Part shown: one piece after another, positions 1-6,987 of the stretch
Layout of the letters: every line of letters begins with the position of its first letter
Position numbering within the stretch: the stretch's first letter is position 1
Assembly: GCF_001435895.1 (NCBI RefSeq)
Contig: NZ_AZFZ01000016.1
Coordinates: 1 to 46,841 of the forward strand
Direction: 5' to 3'
Source of the DNA: Lentilactobacillus parafarraginis DSM 18390 = JCM 14109
Lineage (GTDB): Bacteria > Bacillota > Bacilli > Lactobacillales > Lactobacillaceae
Length of the DNA stretch: 46,841 nucleotides
Position numbers and translations under genes: made by a program
Notes under the pieces: model-generated
Databases searched by the model: none
Told to the model about the DNA's origin: nothing
What the model saw: the letters and a program-made list of their open reading frames with translations, nothing else

Positions 1-49
1 GCAGGTGTTGCACTTCAATTTTAAATCGAGGTTTATAAGAAATCATACC

Positions 50-74
50 ACGGCTTGTAAAAATGTCAAGCCGT
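50..74. terminator. hairpin after the histidinol-phosphatase gene
   Basis: A perfect 8-bp inverted repeat (ACGGCTTG at 50-57, CAAGCCGT at 67-74) with a 9-nt loop lies 15 bases past the stop codon of the phosphatase gene. Neither strand has a good T-run after the stem, so it is a weak intrinsic terminator at best. Nothing else is recognisable in the first 88 bases. Confidence 0.35.
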
Positions 75-88
75 TTGGATCAAATGAT

Positions 89-922
89 TTAAAGAAACGG
101 TGCCAGGGCGTGGTAGCCATGACCAATCTCGGCGATGCTATGGGCATCACTTCCATAAATCAGCGGAATCCCCAGCTTTTTGGCGGTAGTGGCAATCGGA
201 AAGTTTGGATACGGTTCGTTACAGTCCTGCTTGTACAAGCCCGCCGCGTTAAAGTCCAACTGCTTATGAGAATCGGCAACGGCCTTCAGAATTTCTTGAA
301 TCAGCTGCTGATTTTGTTGGGAATAATCCGGATCAAGTGAAAAATGATCCTGAAATTTTCGAACCAGCGTCATGTGACCAATTCGTTGGGGCCCATACTG
401 GCCCAGATCGGTTGTCACCGACTGTTTTACTGCCTTAAAATACTGGGCAAAGATTGTTTGGGAATCCCCGGCCGGTTCCAACAGCCCAGTCGCAAAGTCT
501 TCCGGCGTATCATCGACGCACCAATACTTGCCGTTTCGCCCCTTCATAAAGTGCACGGACAAAATCCCGTCATCGGTTTTAGGACCATACTCGTCAAGAA
601 ATGCCCGCGTCCAATCCGCAAAATCGGGGATGAAGTCGACTTCAAAGCCAATATGAATGTGAATTTGCTGAGCATATTTGGCCTTCATCCGGTTTGCCTT
701 GGCAAAGTATGCCTCCAGATCCCCCATCGCCATCGACGCCTCGGTTAACCCGGTTGGCTGACCGGCATACATCGTTTTAAACGCCGGGGGTAACGGAGCA
801 TGTTCGGTAATACTGTATTCCTGAAATCCCAGCTTAATGGCTTTCTGAATCATCAATTCCACATCGTCACCACTGCCATGGGGGCAAAACTCCGTATGTG
901 AATGGCCTTCTCGTTTGCGCAT
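89..922 (-). CDS. hisJ: histidinol-phosphatase, PHP family (HisJ/HisK type)
   Basis: PHP-domain phosphoesterase of about 277 residues, the usual length of the HisJ type that turns L-histidinol phosphate into histidinol in the cytoplasm. Metal-ligand motifs are visible in order: HSHTE at residues 7-11, PHG at 14-16, TEHAP near 40, a GFEVDF segment near 95, a central HFMKG segment and YGSDAH near the C terminus. A GGAG sits upstream; ATG at 922 is used here, but a TTG at 925 is better spaced (7 nt) and could be the real start. No other his gene is present, so it is either an orphan from a his locus elsewhere or a PHP phosphatase with another substrate. The family call is firm; the substrate is inferred. 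Confidence 0.85.
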   Translation of the reverse strand: MRKREGHSHTEFCPHGSGDDVELMIQKAIKLGFQEYSITEHAPLPPAFKTMYAGQPTGLTEASMAMGDLEAYFAKANRMKAKYAQQIHIHIGFEVDFIPDFADWTRAFLDEYGPKTDDGILSVHFMKGRNGKYWCVDDTPEDFATGLLEPAGDSQTIFAQYFKAVKQSVTTDLGQYGPQRIGHMTLVRKFQDHFSLDPDYSQQNQQLIQEILKAVADSHKQLDFNAAGLYKQDCNEPYPNFPIATTAKKLGIPLIYGSDAHSIAEIGHGYHALAPFL

Positions 923-965
923 CAATCCACCACTCCTTTCAAATTATTTATTATCCGACCACAAT

Positions 966-992
966 AAAAAGCCGGTGAGTTCCGACTTTTTT
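966..992 (-). terminator. terminator of the first aminotransferase gene
   Basis: Read on the minus strand: GTCGG, a 6-nt loop, CCGGC (one G-T pair), then TTTTTATT. It starts about 7 nt after the stop codon of the gene at 999-2039. The other strand also carries a T-run (positions 987-992), so it may work both ways. Confidence 0.7.
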
Positions 993-998
993 GTTCGG

Positions 999-2039
999 TT
1001 ATTTAACTGGCACCTTTTGAATCCAGCCTTCCGGTGCTTCGACATCCCCAAATTGAATCCCGGTGAGTTCATCGTATAACTTTCGGGTAAGCGGGGCAAC
1101 TTCGGTCTCACTGTAAAAGACGTGAAGGTCCCCTTTGTACTCAATGCCGCCAATTGGTGAAATGACGGCGGCCGTTCCCATGGCTCCTGCTTCTTCAAAT
1201 CGATCCAGGTCATTGATGAAAATGTCACCTTCAATGGCCTTCAGTCCCAAGCGATGTTCCGCAATCCAAAGGGCGGAATACTTCGTGATACTTGGTAAAA
1301 TCGATGGCGATTTGGGAGTCACAAACTCGTGATCCTTCGTGATACCGAAGAAGTTAGCGGACCCAGCCTCTTCAATTTTAGTATGGGTTGCCGGATCTAA
1401 ATAGATCACGTCGGAGAATCCGGCTTTATGGGCCTCATCACCGGGAAGCAAGCTGCCGCCATAGTTACCGCCAACCTTACTTTGACCGGTACCGTGTGGC
1501 GCTGCACGATCATAGTAAGAGGTGGTGAAATTCGTTGGCTTAAGGCCACCCTTATAGTAGGCTCCAACCGGCTGGGCAAAGATTGTAAAAATGTATTCGG
1601 ACGCTGGATGAACCCCAATGTTACCACCAATCCCAATCATTAAGGGGCGCAGGTATAACGTTGCGCCAGTGCCGTATGGCGGGACATAGTCCGCATTGGC
1701 GGCAACAACTTGTTTAACGGCCGCAATGAACTGGTCTTCTGGAAATGCGGGCATCAACAGCCGTTCACAGCTGTTATGCATTCGTTTGGCGTTCATGTCC
1801 GGACGGAACAGGTTGATACTGCCATCCTTGGTGCGGTAAGCCTTAAGCCCCTCAAAATCGGCTTGACCATAGTGAAGTGACGTGGACCCCTCTGAAATAT
1901 GTAGTGTGCTGTCCTCACTCAGTTCGCCAGCATCCCACTGACCATTGGTATAGTGGGCAATAAAACGATACGGCAGGTCCATATAGTCGAACCCTAAGTT
2001 GTTAAAATCAATTTCTGAAGCTGGTTGTGCTTTAGCCAT
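999..2039 (-). CDS. ilvE: branched-chain amino acid aminotransferase (copy 1)
   Basis: Fold-type IV PLP enzyme that transaminates Leu, Ile and Val with 2-oxoglutarate. About 346 residues, normal for the family. Visible signatures are FEGLKAYR near residue 67, LFRPDMNAKR near 80, YLRPLMIG, the PLP-lysine segment GQSKVGGNYGGS near 190, and the phosphate-binding run AGAMGTAAVISP near 290. An AGGAGG directly abuts an upstream ATG at 2048, too close to serve it; the ATG at 2039 lies 9 nt away and is taken as the start. It is a tandem paralog of the next gene but has its own promoter (2110-2138) and terminator. Without a complete Ile/Val pathway in view its role may be catabolic (flavour-type Leu/Val breakdown) or biosynthetic. 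Confidence 0.93.
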   Translation of the reverse strand: MAKAQPASEIDFNNLGFDYMDLPYRFIAHYTNGQWDAGELSEDSTLHISEGSTSLHYGQADFEGLKAYRTKDGSINLFRPDMNAKRMHNSCERLLMPAFPEDQFIAAVKQVVAANADYVPPYGTGATLYLRPLMIGIGGNIGVHPASEYIFTIFAQPVGAYYKGGLKPTNFTTSYYDRAAPHGTGQSKVGGNYGGSLLPGDEAHKAGFSDVIYLDPATHTKIEEAGSANFFGITKDHEFVTPKSPSILPSITKYSALWIAEHRLGLKAIEGDIFINDLDRFEEAGAMGTAAVISPIGGIEYKGDLHVFYSETEVAPLTRKLYDELTGIQFGDVEAPEGWIQKVPVK

Positions 2040-2061
2040 AAGTATCATCCTCCTGAAAAAC

Positions 2062-2143
2062 TGTCAATTAATGAAAAAACGGTTGCTCGTGGTCTAACCA
2101 ATTTCTCATAGTTTAATAGTTTCAAGAAGCGATGTCAATTAAT
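2062..2143 (-). promoter_or_regulatory. promoter and 11-bp direct repeats ahead of aminotransferase copy 1
   Basis: On the minus strand TTGACA (2133-2138), a 17-nt spacer and TAAACT (2110-2115) form a near-consensus sigma-A promoter. The 11-mer ATTAATTGACA occurs twice on that strand: once over the -35 (2133-2143) and once just upstream of the ribosome site (2062-2072). Such repeats flanking a start site are a possible operator; no regulator can be named. Confidence 0.65.
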
Positions 2144-2174
2144 CTTTTCGACCTGAAAGCGGCTAAATGGTGTA

Positions 2175-2219
2175 CAAAGAAAGAATCGCCCCACTAAATA
2201 GGTGGAAGCGATTCTTTCA
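2175..2219 (-). terminator. terminator of aminotransferase copy 2
   Basis: Strong minus-strand stem GAAAGAATCGC paired with GCGATTCTTTC, with an inner CCAC/GTGG extension and a short loop, followed by TTTG. It lies 18 nt after the stop codon at 2237, so the two aminotransferase genes are separate transcription units. Confidence 0.85.
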
Positions 2220-2236
2220 AACGTATTCATGAATCA

Positions 2237-3265
2237 TTAAAGTTCAACCGGGACAACCCAGCCATACTTATCTTCAACGTCACCCTCTTGAATGCCGAAT
2301 AACGTATCATAAAGTTTCTGTGTAACGGGACCCGGCTTGGTTTCACTGAAGAAGACGTGCTTGTTACCCTTATAGGTTAATGAACCAACGGGTGAAACAA
2401 CGGCGGCGGTTCCCATGGCACCAGCCTCGGTAAATTGATCAAGATCGTTAATATCAATGTGGGTCTCAGTTGGATCTAATCCAAGATCCTTAGCGATGGT
2501 TAACATCGACTTCTTTGTGATGGAAGGTAAGATTGATTCTGACTTTGGGGTGTAAAATTTACCATCCTTACCAATCCCGAAGAAGTTAGCCCCGCTGAAT
2601 TCATCAATGTACTTGTGCTCACGGGGATCCAAGTAAAGTTCACCAGCATAGCCGGCGTCATGCGCTTTCTTACCAGCTAAGAGGCTGGCAGCATAATTAC
2701 CGGCAGTCTTTGCCTGACCGGTTCCAGCATGAGCAGCCCGGTCATATTCACTGACAACGTAAGGCATTGGCTTTAAGCCTTTAATGTAAGCCCCAACTGG
2801 GGTGGCGTAAATGTGGAAGGTGTATGTACTTGATGCCGTCACACCAACAACTGGTTCGGTTCCAACCATGAATGGCCGAATATACAGTGAACCGCCGGAA
2901 CCATATGGGGGAACGAATTCTTGGTTAGCCTTGACAACCGCTTTAACGGCTTCGACAAATTTATCCTCAGGATAGGTCTGCATCACCAATCGTTCAGCAG
3001 AATTATTTAACCGCTTGGCATTCATGTCAGGCCGGAACAAATTGATGCCGCCGTCCTTACGCCGATAAGCCTTCATCCCTTCGAAAACTTCCTGACCATA
3101 ATGTAATTCTTCGGCAGCTTCGGAGAATGTGAGCGTTGACTTAGTCGTCAACCCACCATTTTGCCACTTGCCATCCTTGAATTCTTCGTTGTAGGAATAT
3201 GGTAAATCCCGATATGTAAATCCTAAATTAGACCAATCCAGGTCCTTAACGTCTTGTTTTGCCAT
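2237..3265 (-). CDS. ilvE: branched-chain amino acid aminotransferase (copy 2)
   Basis: Second fold-type IV PLP aminotransferase, 342 residues, colinear with copy 1 over its whole length (shared LHYGQ, FEG-KAYR, LFRPDMNAKR, VPPYG, SILPSITK and AGAMGTAAV blocks). The PLP lysine is in GQAKTAGNYAAS. It differs most at the N terminus and in the active-site rim (ATPVGAYIKG against AQPVGAYYKGG), which may tune side-chain choice. AGGAGG is 11 nt before the ATG. A consensus promoter with a long structured leader (3266-3421) drives it, unlike copy 1. Tandem duplication followed by divergence is the simple explanation; which copy is biosynthetic cannot be told from sequence. Confidence 0.93.
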   Translation of the reverse strand: MAKQDVKDLDWSNLGFTYRDLPYSYNEEFKDGKWQNGGLTTKSTLTFSEAAEELHYGQEVFEGMKAYRRKDGGINLFRPDMNAKRLNNSAERLVMQTYPEDKFVEAVKAVVKANQEFVPPYGSGGSLYIRPFMVGTEPVVGVTASSTYTFHIYATPVGAYIKGLKPMPYVVSEYDRAAHAGTGQAKTAGNYAASLLAGKKAHDAGYAGELYLDPREHKYIDEFSGANFFGIGKDGKFYTPKSESILPSITKKSMLTIAKDLGLDPTETHIDINDLDQFTEAGAMGTAAVVSPVGSLTYKGNKHVFFSETKPGPVTQKLYDTLFGIQEGDVEDKYGWVVPVEL

Positions 3266-3390
3266 TTTATAAGCAACCTCCTCATATTAAATATTAAGGT
3301 ACATAGGTAAACGAGCCGTCTAAGTATGGTGACGCTTGATAAAACGAACAAATCCTTCTTGCTCGTTTATCATGATATCTTAATTAATAT
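3266..3390 (-). promoter_or_regulatory. structured leader with two alternative hairpins
   Basis: About 120 nt of untranslated leader. Segment A (TGATAAACGAGC on the minus strand, 3361-3372) can pair with segment B (TTCGTTTTATCA, 3337-3348; 10 bp with one bulge) or with segment C (GCTCGTTTA, 3308-3316; 9 bp perfect). The two pairings exclude each other. No T-box motif, no terminator T-run and no known riboswitch core were recognised. The A/B pair could equally be a DNA operator dyad. Confidence 0.5.
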
Positions 3391-3392
3391 CT

Positions 3393-3421
3393 AATTTAGC
3401 CCTTTTAAAAACCGCTGTCAA
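3393..3421 (-). promoter_or_regulatory. sigma-A promoter of aminotransferase copy 2
   Basis: Minus strand TTGACA (3416-3421), exactly 17 nt, then TAAATT (3393-3398). Start of transcription is expected near 3386, giving a leader of about 120 nt. Confidence 0.75.
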
Positions 3422-3463
3422 CAAGTAAATTACAATCGGCGCCCAGATGAGATTGCCCAAAAC

Positions 3464-3496
3464 AAAAAGGCCGGCGCCACATCTAGTCGCGCCGAC
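3464..3496 (-). terminator. terminator of the nudF-mtnN-nifS-DUF1831 run
   Basis: Minus strand GTCGGCGC (3489-3496) pairs with GCGCCGGC (3470-3477) with one G-T pair and an 11-nt loop, followed by CTTTTTG. It begins about 20 nt after the DUF1831 stop codon. Confidence 0.85.
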
Positions 3497-3516
3497 CCTC
3501 ATTCTCTTAGTAAAAA

Positions 3517-3861
3517 CTAATCCACTCGCTTTAAAACTTCGCGATTAATCAGGTTATTAATTAAAAATTGATACTGTTCAACACTTTCTTGGGTGTCGGG
3601 TGACTTGAAAATATCCATTTTCTTCAACCCGTTTCCGGTCGTCACCGACATTCGAAAGCCATCCAGGTCCTTTGAAACCATCATTTTGAATTTGTAACCA
3701 GCCCCATAGGGAGAATTGGGATCCAACGACCGCTCCAGAGAATAATTCCCGGCCTTGGTTTCTGTAAAGCCCAAGTCCTTTAAAGTGTACTTCTTAATCT
3801 CTGGATGAATCTGGTAACTATGCGGATCACCAAGAATCGTCGCCTTAGTTGAGAATGCCAT
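3517..3861 (-). CDS. DUF1831 family protein
   Basis: Soluble protein of 114 residues, no signal peptide or membrane segment. Sequence and position match the lactobacillus DUF1831 family, which is regularly found next to a NifS-like cysteine desulfurase and is loosely called a putative amino-acid metabolism protein; its biochemical role is unknown. Its ATG shares one base with the desulfurase stop (TAATG), so the two are translationally coupled; the GGAGG site lies inside the end of the desulfurase gene. In related genomes a tRNA thiouridylase gene (mnmA) often follows; here a terminator follows instead. Confidence 0.8.
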   Translation of the reverse strand: MAFSTKATILGDPHSYQIHPEIKKYTLKDLGFTETKAGNYSLERSLDPNSPYGAGYKFKMMVSKDLDGFRMSVTTGNGLKKMDIFKSPDTQESVEQYQFLINNLINREVLKRVD

Positions 3862-5024
3862 TAGTGTTCCACCTCCCTATGCTTAAGTCGGGCAACCGTC
3901 TTAGTGATCGCCGCAACTAATTTATCCAAGTCGGCAGTAGTATTGTACCGACCAAAGCTAATTCGAATTGACTCGCTAATCCGCGGACTGTCAGCCCCAT
4001 ACATTGCTACCAGCACGTGGGAAGGCTCAATGCTGCCAGCCGTACATGCCGAACCGCCGGAAACGGCAATTCCTGCCAAATCCAAATTTGTCTGCATCAC
4101 ATAGGTCGAAATGCCCTTCAACCAGATGTTAAACACGTGATTGAGATTATCCGGGGATATTTGACCGTTGACCGCAAAATCGATCCCGTTTTCGGTTAAC
4201 TTATCGGCAATGTAGTGCTTAAACTTCAGATACTTTTGCTGGCGGCGGGCCTTCTCTTCGGAAGTGATGGTTTCAACTGCCTTTGCAAAGCCCGCAATCG
4301 CCGGAACGTTCTCCGTTCCAGCCCGGCGTTTAGTTTCCTGATCGCCGCCCTTAATCAAACTAGGAAAATTAATTCCCGTTCGCCGATAGAGAAAACCGAT
4401 CATTTTCGGACCGTTAATTTTATGGGCCGACGTTGACAGCATGTCAATATGATCACGCTGAACATCGATATCCAATAAACCGTAAGCCTGAACAGCATCC
4501 GTGTGGAACCAAGCCTGATGATCCTTCAAGATTTCACCAATTTCATGGATCGGCATCACGGAACCAACCTCATTGTTACCGGTCATGATCGATACCAAGA
4601 TCGTTTGGTCGTCCAAAGCGGCTTTAAAGTCATCTAAGGAGATATTGCCGTTTTGGTCAACCGGGAGGTAAGTCACCTTAAAGCCAAGTTTCTCCAGGGC
4701 GTGCATCGGCTTTAAAATGGCTTCATGTTCAATGGCAGTGGTAATAATGTGTTTGCCGAGTGATTGACGGGCAAATGCCGTCTGCATAACCGCAGTATTG
4801 TCACTTTCCGAACCGCCGCTGGTGAAGACAATTTCTTCGGGATCAGCGTTAATGGACTTGGCGATTACGTCACGGGCACCTTCCATTACTTGCTTGGCCT
4901 GCCGTCCCAATCCATATAAGGTTGAGGCGTTGCCGTAAACGTTCTTATACTTGTCCATCAACTCGGCGTAAACCTCGTCTGAAACGCGGGTTGTCGCCGC
5001 GTTATCTAAATATATCTCTTCCAA
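3861..5024 (-). CDS. nifS: cysteine desulfurase, NifS/IscS family
   Basis: PLP enzyme of 387 residues that releases sulfur from cysteine as a persulfide for cofactor or tRNA thiolation. Visible motifs: YLDNAATT at 5-12, the TSGGSESDN block near 68, HTDAVQAYG near 175, the PLP lysine in SAHKINGPK near 203, and a short SGGSACTAGS loop carrying the catalytic cysteine near 327 (class I loops are longer, so this resembles the NifS-like desulfurases of lactobacilli). TTG start at 5024, with AAGGAAG about 11 nt upstream, 6 nt after the mtnN stop. Coupled to DUF1831 downstream. Neither iscU/sufU nor mnmA is next to it, so the sulfur acceptor is not evident. Confidence 0.92.
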   Translation of the reverse strand: MEEIYLDNAATTRVSDEVYAELMDKYKNVYGNASTLYGLGRQAKQVMEGARDVIAKSINADPEEIVFTSGGSESDNTAVMQTAFARQSLGKHIITTAIEHEAILKPMHALEKLGFKVTYLPVDQNGNISLDDFKAALDDQTILVSIMTGNNEVGSVMPIHEIGEILKDHQAWFHTDAVQAYGLLDIDVQRDHIDMLSTSAHKINGPKMIGFLYRRTGINFPSLIKGGDQETKRRAGTENVPAIAGFAKAVETITSEEKARRQQKYLKFKHYIADKLTENGIDFAVNGQISPDNLNHVFNIWLKGISTYVMQTNLDLAGIAVSGGSACTAGSIEPSHVLVAMYGADSPRISESIRISFGRYNTTADLDKLVAAITKTVARLKHREVEH

Positions 5025-5030
5025 GTAAGA

Positions 5031-5732
5031 TCACTTCCTTGATGCGTTGTTCTTAAATAGGTCAATCAACATTTGGCCGGACTTTTTGCCCGCCGTAATA
5101 ATAAACTGATCAAAACTAACTTCAGCGTTTTCATCGCCAACGTCCGACATCGCCCGGATGACCACGTAAGGGATGTGGTTCTGGTAAGCGACTTGACCAA
5201 CCGCCGCGCCTTCCATTTCAGAGCAGAGCGCGTCTGGAAAATGTTGTTTAATTTCAGCAATCTTTGCCGAGTCGGCAATGAATTGATCGCCCGAGACAAT
5301 CAGACCAAAGTGAACGGGAACCCCGCTGTCCTTGGCAGCAGTCGCAATGGCGTCTTCCAATTCAGTTGCCGCAGGAAAGCGGGCTGGAAATCCTGGTAAT
5401 TGGCCAATTTGATAATTTGAGGCGGTCACGTCGACATCGTGATAGGCCGTCTCGGTTGAAATCACAAGATCGCCAACCGCCAATCCTTCACCAATTCCAC
5501 CGGCGGATCCAGAATTAATCACCGCGTCCACGTGAAATTCATTAATCAGCGTTGCCGTTGTGATGCCAGCCTGAACCTTACCGATGCCTGATTGAACAAG
5601 CACGACTGACTGACCATGAATTTGACCACTGAAAAATGTCATCTGGCCAAAAACTCTGGTAGTTTCATCACTCAACGCCTGCTTTAAAATCGCTAATTCT
5701 TCGGCCATCGCACAAATTACGCCATAAGTCAT
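5031..5732 (-). CDS. mtnN: 5'-methylthioadenosine/S-adenosylhomocysteine nucleosidase
   Basis: Cleaves MTA and SAH to adenine and the thioribose or ribosylhomocysteine, feeding the methionine and cysteine sulfur cycle and, with LuxS, AI-2 production. 233 residues, the family's normal size. Motifs: AMAEE with a catalytic Glu near residue 12, NSGSAGGI near 80, the nucleoside-binding SEMEGAAVGQVA near 172, and RAMSDVGDE with the catalytic Asp near 199. The open frame continues 35 codons upstream of ATG 5732, but AAGGAG sits 7 nt before that ATG and the extra residues do not belong to the family. Operon position between a membrane protein and the cysteine desulfurase fits sulfur salvage. Confidence 0.93.
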   Translation of the reverse strand: MTYGVICAMAEELAILKQALSDETTRVFGQMTFFSGQIHGQSVVLVQSGIGKVQAGITTATLINEFHVDAVINSGSAGGIGEGLAVGDLVISTETAYHDVDVTASNYQIGQLPGFPARFPAATELEDAIATAAKDSGVPVHFGLIVSGDQFIADSAKIAEIKQHFPDALCSEMEGAAVGQVAYQNHIPYVVIRAMSDVGDENAEVSFDQFIITAGKKSGQMLIDLFKNNASRK

Positions 5733-5743
5733 ATCATTTCTCC

Positions 5744-6037
5744 TTAATTGATGAAGAACAAAACTAAATAGGTGATCAACATGAGGCCAATCAAGACACC
5801 AATTGTCCAGTTTAATCGCCGATTTGTTCGCCGCCACCGTTCCGTTTTAAAATTATTGGGATCGACCATCGTTTCGTTATCGTCCGGTTGTTGATGCGTT
5901 CTGGCGTACTGCCGTTCAACCTCGACACGCCGTTTATCCCGTTGCTTAAAATCTAATTCTTGTTGCTGCTGCTGTTTGCGATACTGTTCCCTTGTAAGTG
6001 GTTTTGAATCTTGATGGTCATTGTGATCAGTTGCCAA
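5744..6037 (-). CDS. small single-pass membrane protein, unknown function
   Basis: 97 residues, not recognised as a named family. The first two thirds are hydrophilic and very charged, with a QQQQQ stretch near residue 22 and many Arg/Lys. A single hydrophobic segment (about residues 76-95) ends the protein, so it is a C-terminally anchored protein with the charged part probably in the cytoplasm. TTG start at 6037 with AGGTGAG upstream; the frame begins 11 nt after the nudF stop and ends 11 nt before mtnN, so it is part of that operon. Comparable small proteins sit in this place in other lactobacilli as far as I recall, but no function is known to me. Confidence 0.7.
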   Translation of the reverse strand: MATDHNDHQDSKPLTREQYRKQQQQQELDFKQRDKRRVEVERQYARTHQQPDDNETMVDPNNFKTERWRRTNRRLNWTIGVLIGLMLITYLVLFFIN

Positions 6038-6048
6038 GGGCTTCTCAC

Positions 6049-6591
6049 CTACTTTTGCATTAATTGCCAGTGTTGAATGGCCATAATCGTCTTAGCATCC
6101 TTAATCTCGCCGCTGGCAATCATCGCCACCGCTTGCGGTAAAGTTTTTTCAATAATCTGAAGAAATTCGCCCTTATCACGGGGAAGTTCGCTAGTGACCG
6201 GCTCAAGATCAGTGGCCAGATACAATTTCATATACTCGTCTGAAAAGCCAACTGATGAATAAAATCCAAACAGTTCCTCAACGTGGGCCGGTTGATAGCG
6301 AATTTCCTCATTCAATTCGCGAATGACCGCATGCTCGAAGTTGGAATCCCGACTGTCCAACTTTCCGGCAGGTATCTCAATCGTTGTGGCCTTTGCCGGT
6401 GCCCGCCACTGTTTTTCTAAAATGATTTTATTATCCCGGGTGAGCGCCAAGACGCCAATTGCCCCGGAATGATGAACGATTTCTCGAAATGACGTTTGGC
6501 CATCCGGCAATCTGACGGTTTGCTTTTCAACATTAATAATGGCGCCATCATAAATCGTTTCTGATCCAATCACGTGTTCCTCAAAATCCAC
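6049..6591 (-). CDS. nudF: Nudix hydrolase, ADP-ribose pyrophosphatase type
   Basis: 180-residue Nudix protein. ADP-ribose pyrophosphatases of this type split ADP-ribose to AMP and ribose-5-phosphate. The Nudix box is at about residues 76-97, AGKLDSRD followed by RELNEE; the first half has Asp where the box usually has Glu and one extra residue, as in lactobacillus homologs. An LEKQWRAP segment upstream and GFSDEYMKLYLA downstream agree with the ADPRase subfamily. GTG start at 6591 with an AAGGGTG site. First gene of the run that continues with the membrane protein, mtnN, nifS and DUF1831, behind its own promoter at 6619-6647. Confidence 0.88.
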   Translation of the reverse strand: MDFEEHVIGSETIYDGAIINVEKQTVRLPDGQTSFREIVHHSGAIGVLALTRDNKIILEKQWRAPAKATTIEIPAGKLDSRDSNFEHAVIRELNEEIRYQPAHVEELFGFYSSVGFSDEYMKLYLATDLEPVTSELPRDKGEFLQIIEKTLPQAVAMIASGEIKDAKTIMAIQHWQLMQK

Positions 6592-6618
6592 GGAATCACC
6601 CTTCTTTGCGTTAATATT

Positions 6619-6655
6619 ATTTTACAAATAAACGCGATCAATTGCAATTAATCGC
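6619..6655 (-). promoter_or_regulatory. nudF promoter overlapped by a 22-bp palindrome
   Basis: Minus strand TTGCAA (6642-6647), 17 nt, TAAAAT (6619-6624). A near-perfect palindrome (6634-6655, arms GCGAT-AATTGC, one T/G mismatch pair) covers the -35 and ends at the stop codon of the cold-shock gene. It may be an operator, or in RNA a hairpin ending the csp transcript, although no clear T-run follows. Confidence 0.6.
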
Positions 6656-6862
6656 CTAGTCGTCAACAATCTGCCCCTTGGCAGCCTGGGGACCTTTTTG
6701 CCCCTCAACGACGACGAAAGAAACCTTGGCGCCTGGTTGAATGCGGCGATAATCTTCTTCATGAAACGCATTTTTAAAGAAGAATAACGTGTCACCCTCA
6801 TCTTGGTCGATGAAGCCAAACCCGTTTTTAGCATTGTACGTTTTAATTGTTCCGTATAGCAT
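6656..6862 (-). CDS. cold-shock-domain protein
   Basis: 68-residue single-stranded nucleic-acid binding protein with one cold-shock OB fold. RNP1-like NGFGFID is at residues 13-19. The usual RNP2 VFVHF is replaced by LFFFKNAF at about 26-33, so this is a diverged member rather than a canonical CspA. The C terminus (GPQAAKGQ) keeps the family's usual G-PQA-N-like ending. AGGAGG lies 7 nt before ATG 6862. It sits alone between the ileS terminator and the nudF promoter. Confidence 0.9.
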   Translation of the reverse strand: MLYGTIKTYNAKNGFGFIDQDEGDTLFFFKNAFHEEDYRRIQPGAKVSFVVVEGQKGPQAAKGQIVDD

Positions 6863-6885
6863 TCTGTTTCCTCCTAATTAATCCA

Positions 6886-6931
6886 AACAAAAAGAGGCTG
6901 ACCGGCCATGTGCCGGGGTCAACCTCTTTAT
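6886..6931 (-). terminator. terminator after ileS, overlapping a possible csp promoter
   Basis: Minus strand stem AAAGAGGTTGACC paired with GGTCAGCCTCTTT (13 bp, one G-T pair), topped by a CCGGC-CATG-GCCGG-like loop and followed by TTTTTG. Only about 24 nt separate it from the csp start codon. Confidence 0.88.
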
Positions 6932-6958
6932 TGTAACGGTTTATGAGCCATTTTGAAA
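6930..6958 (-). promoter_or_regulatory. possible csp promoter
   Basis: Minus strand TACAAT (6930-6935) with TTTCAA 17 nt upstream (6953-6958). The -10 is good, the -35 poor. Transcription would begin inside the 5' arm of the ileS terminator stem. No other promoter fits between the terminator and csp. Confidence 0.4.
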
Positions 6959-6987
6959 TGCTTTTAGTGAATGTTAACAGATTCTCA

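Noticed and set aside
5-748. Plus-strand frames opposite the histidinol-phosphatase
   Set aside because: They are shadows of a well-supported gene with conserved PHP motifs on the minus strand.
2153-2166. TGAAAGCGGCTAAA upstream of aminotransferase copy 1 as a CcpA cre site
   Set aside because: It misses two consensus positions in the 3' half, so I do not call it.
5733-5837. N-terminal extension of 35 codons on mtnN
   Set aside because: It overlaps the upstream membrane-protein gene, and the AAGGAG site and family start point to 5732.
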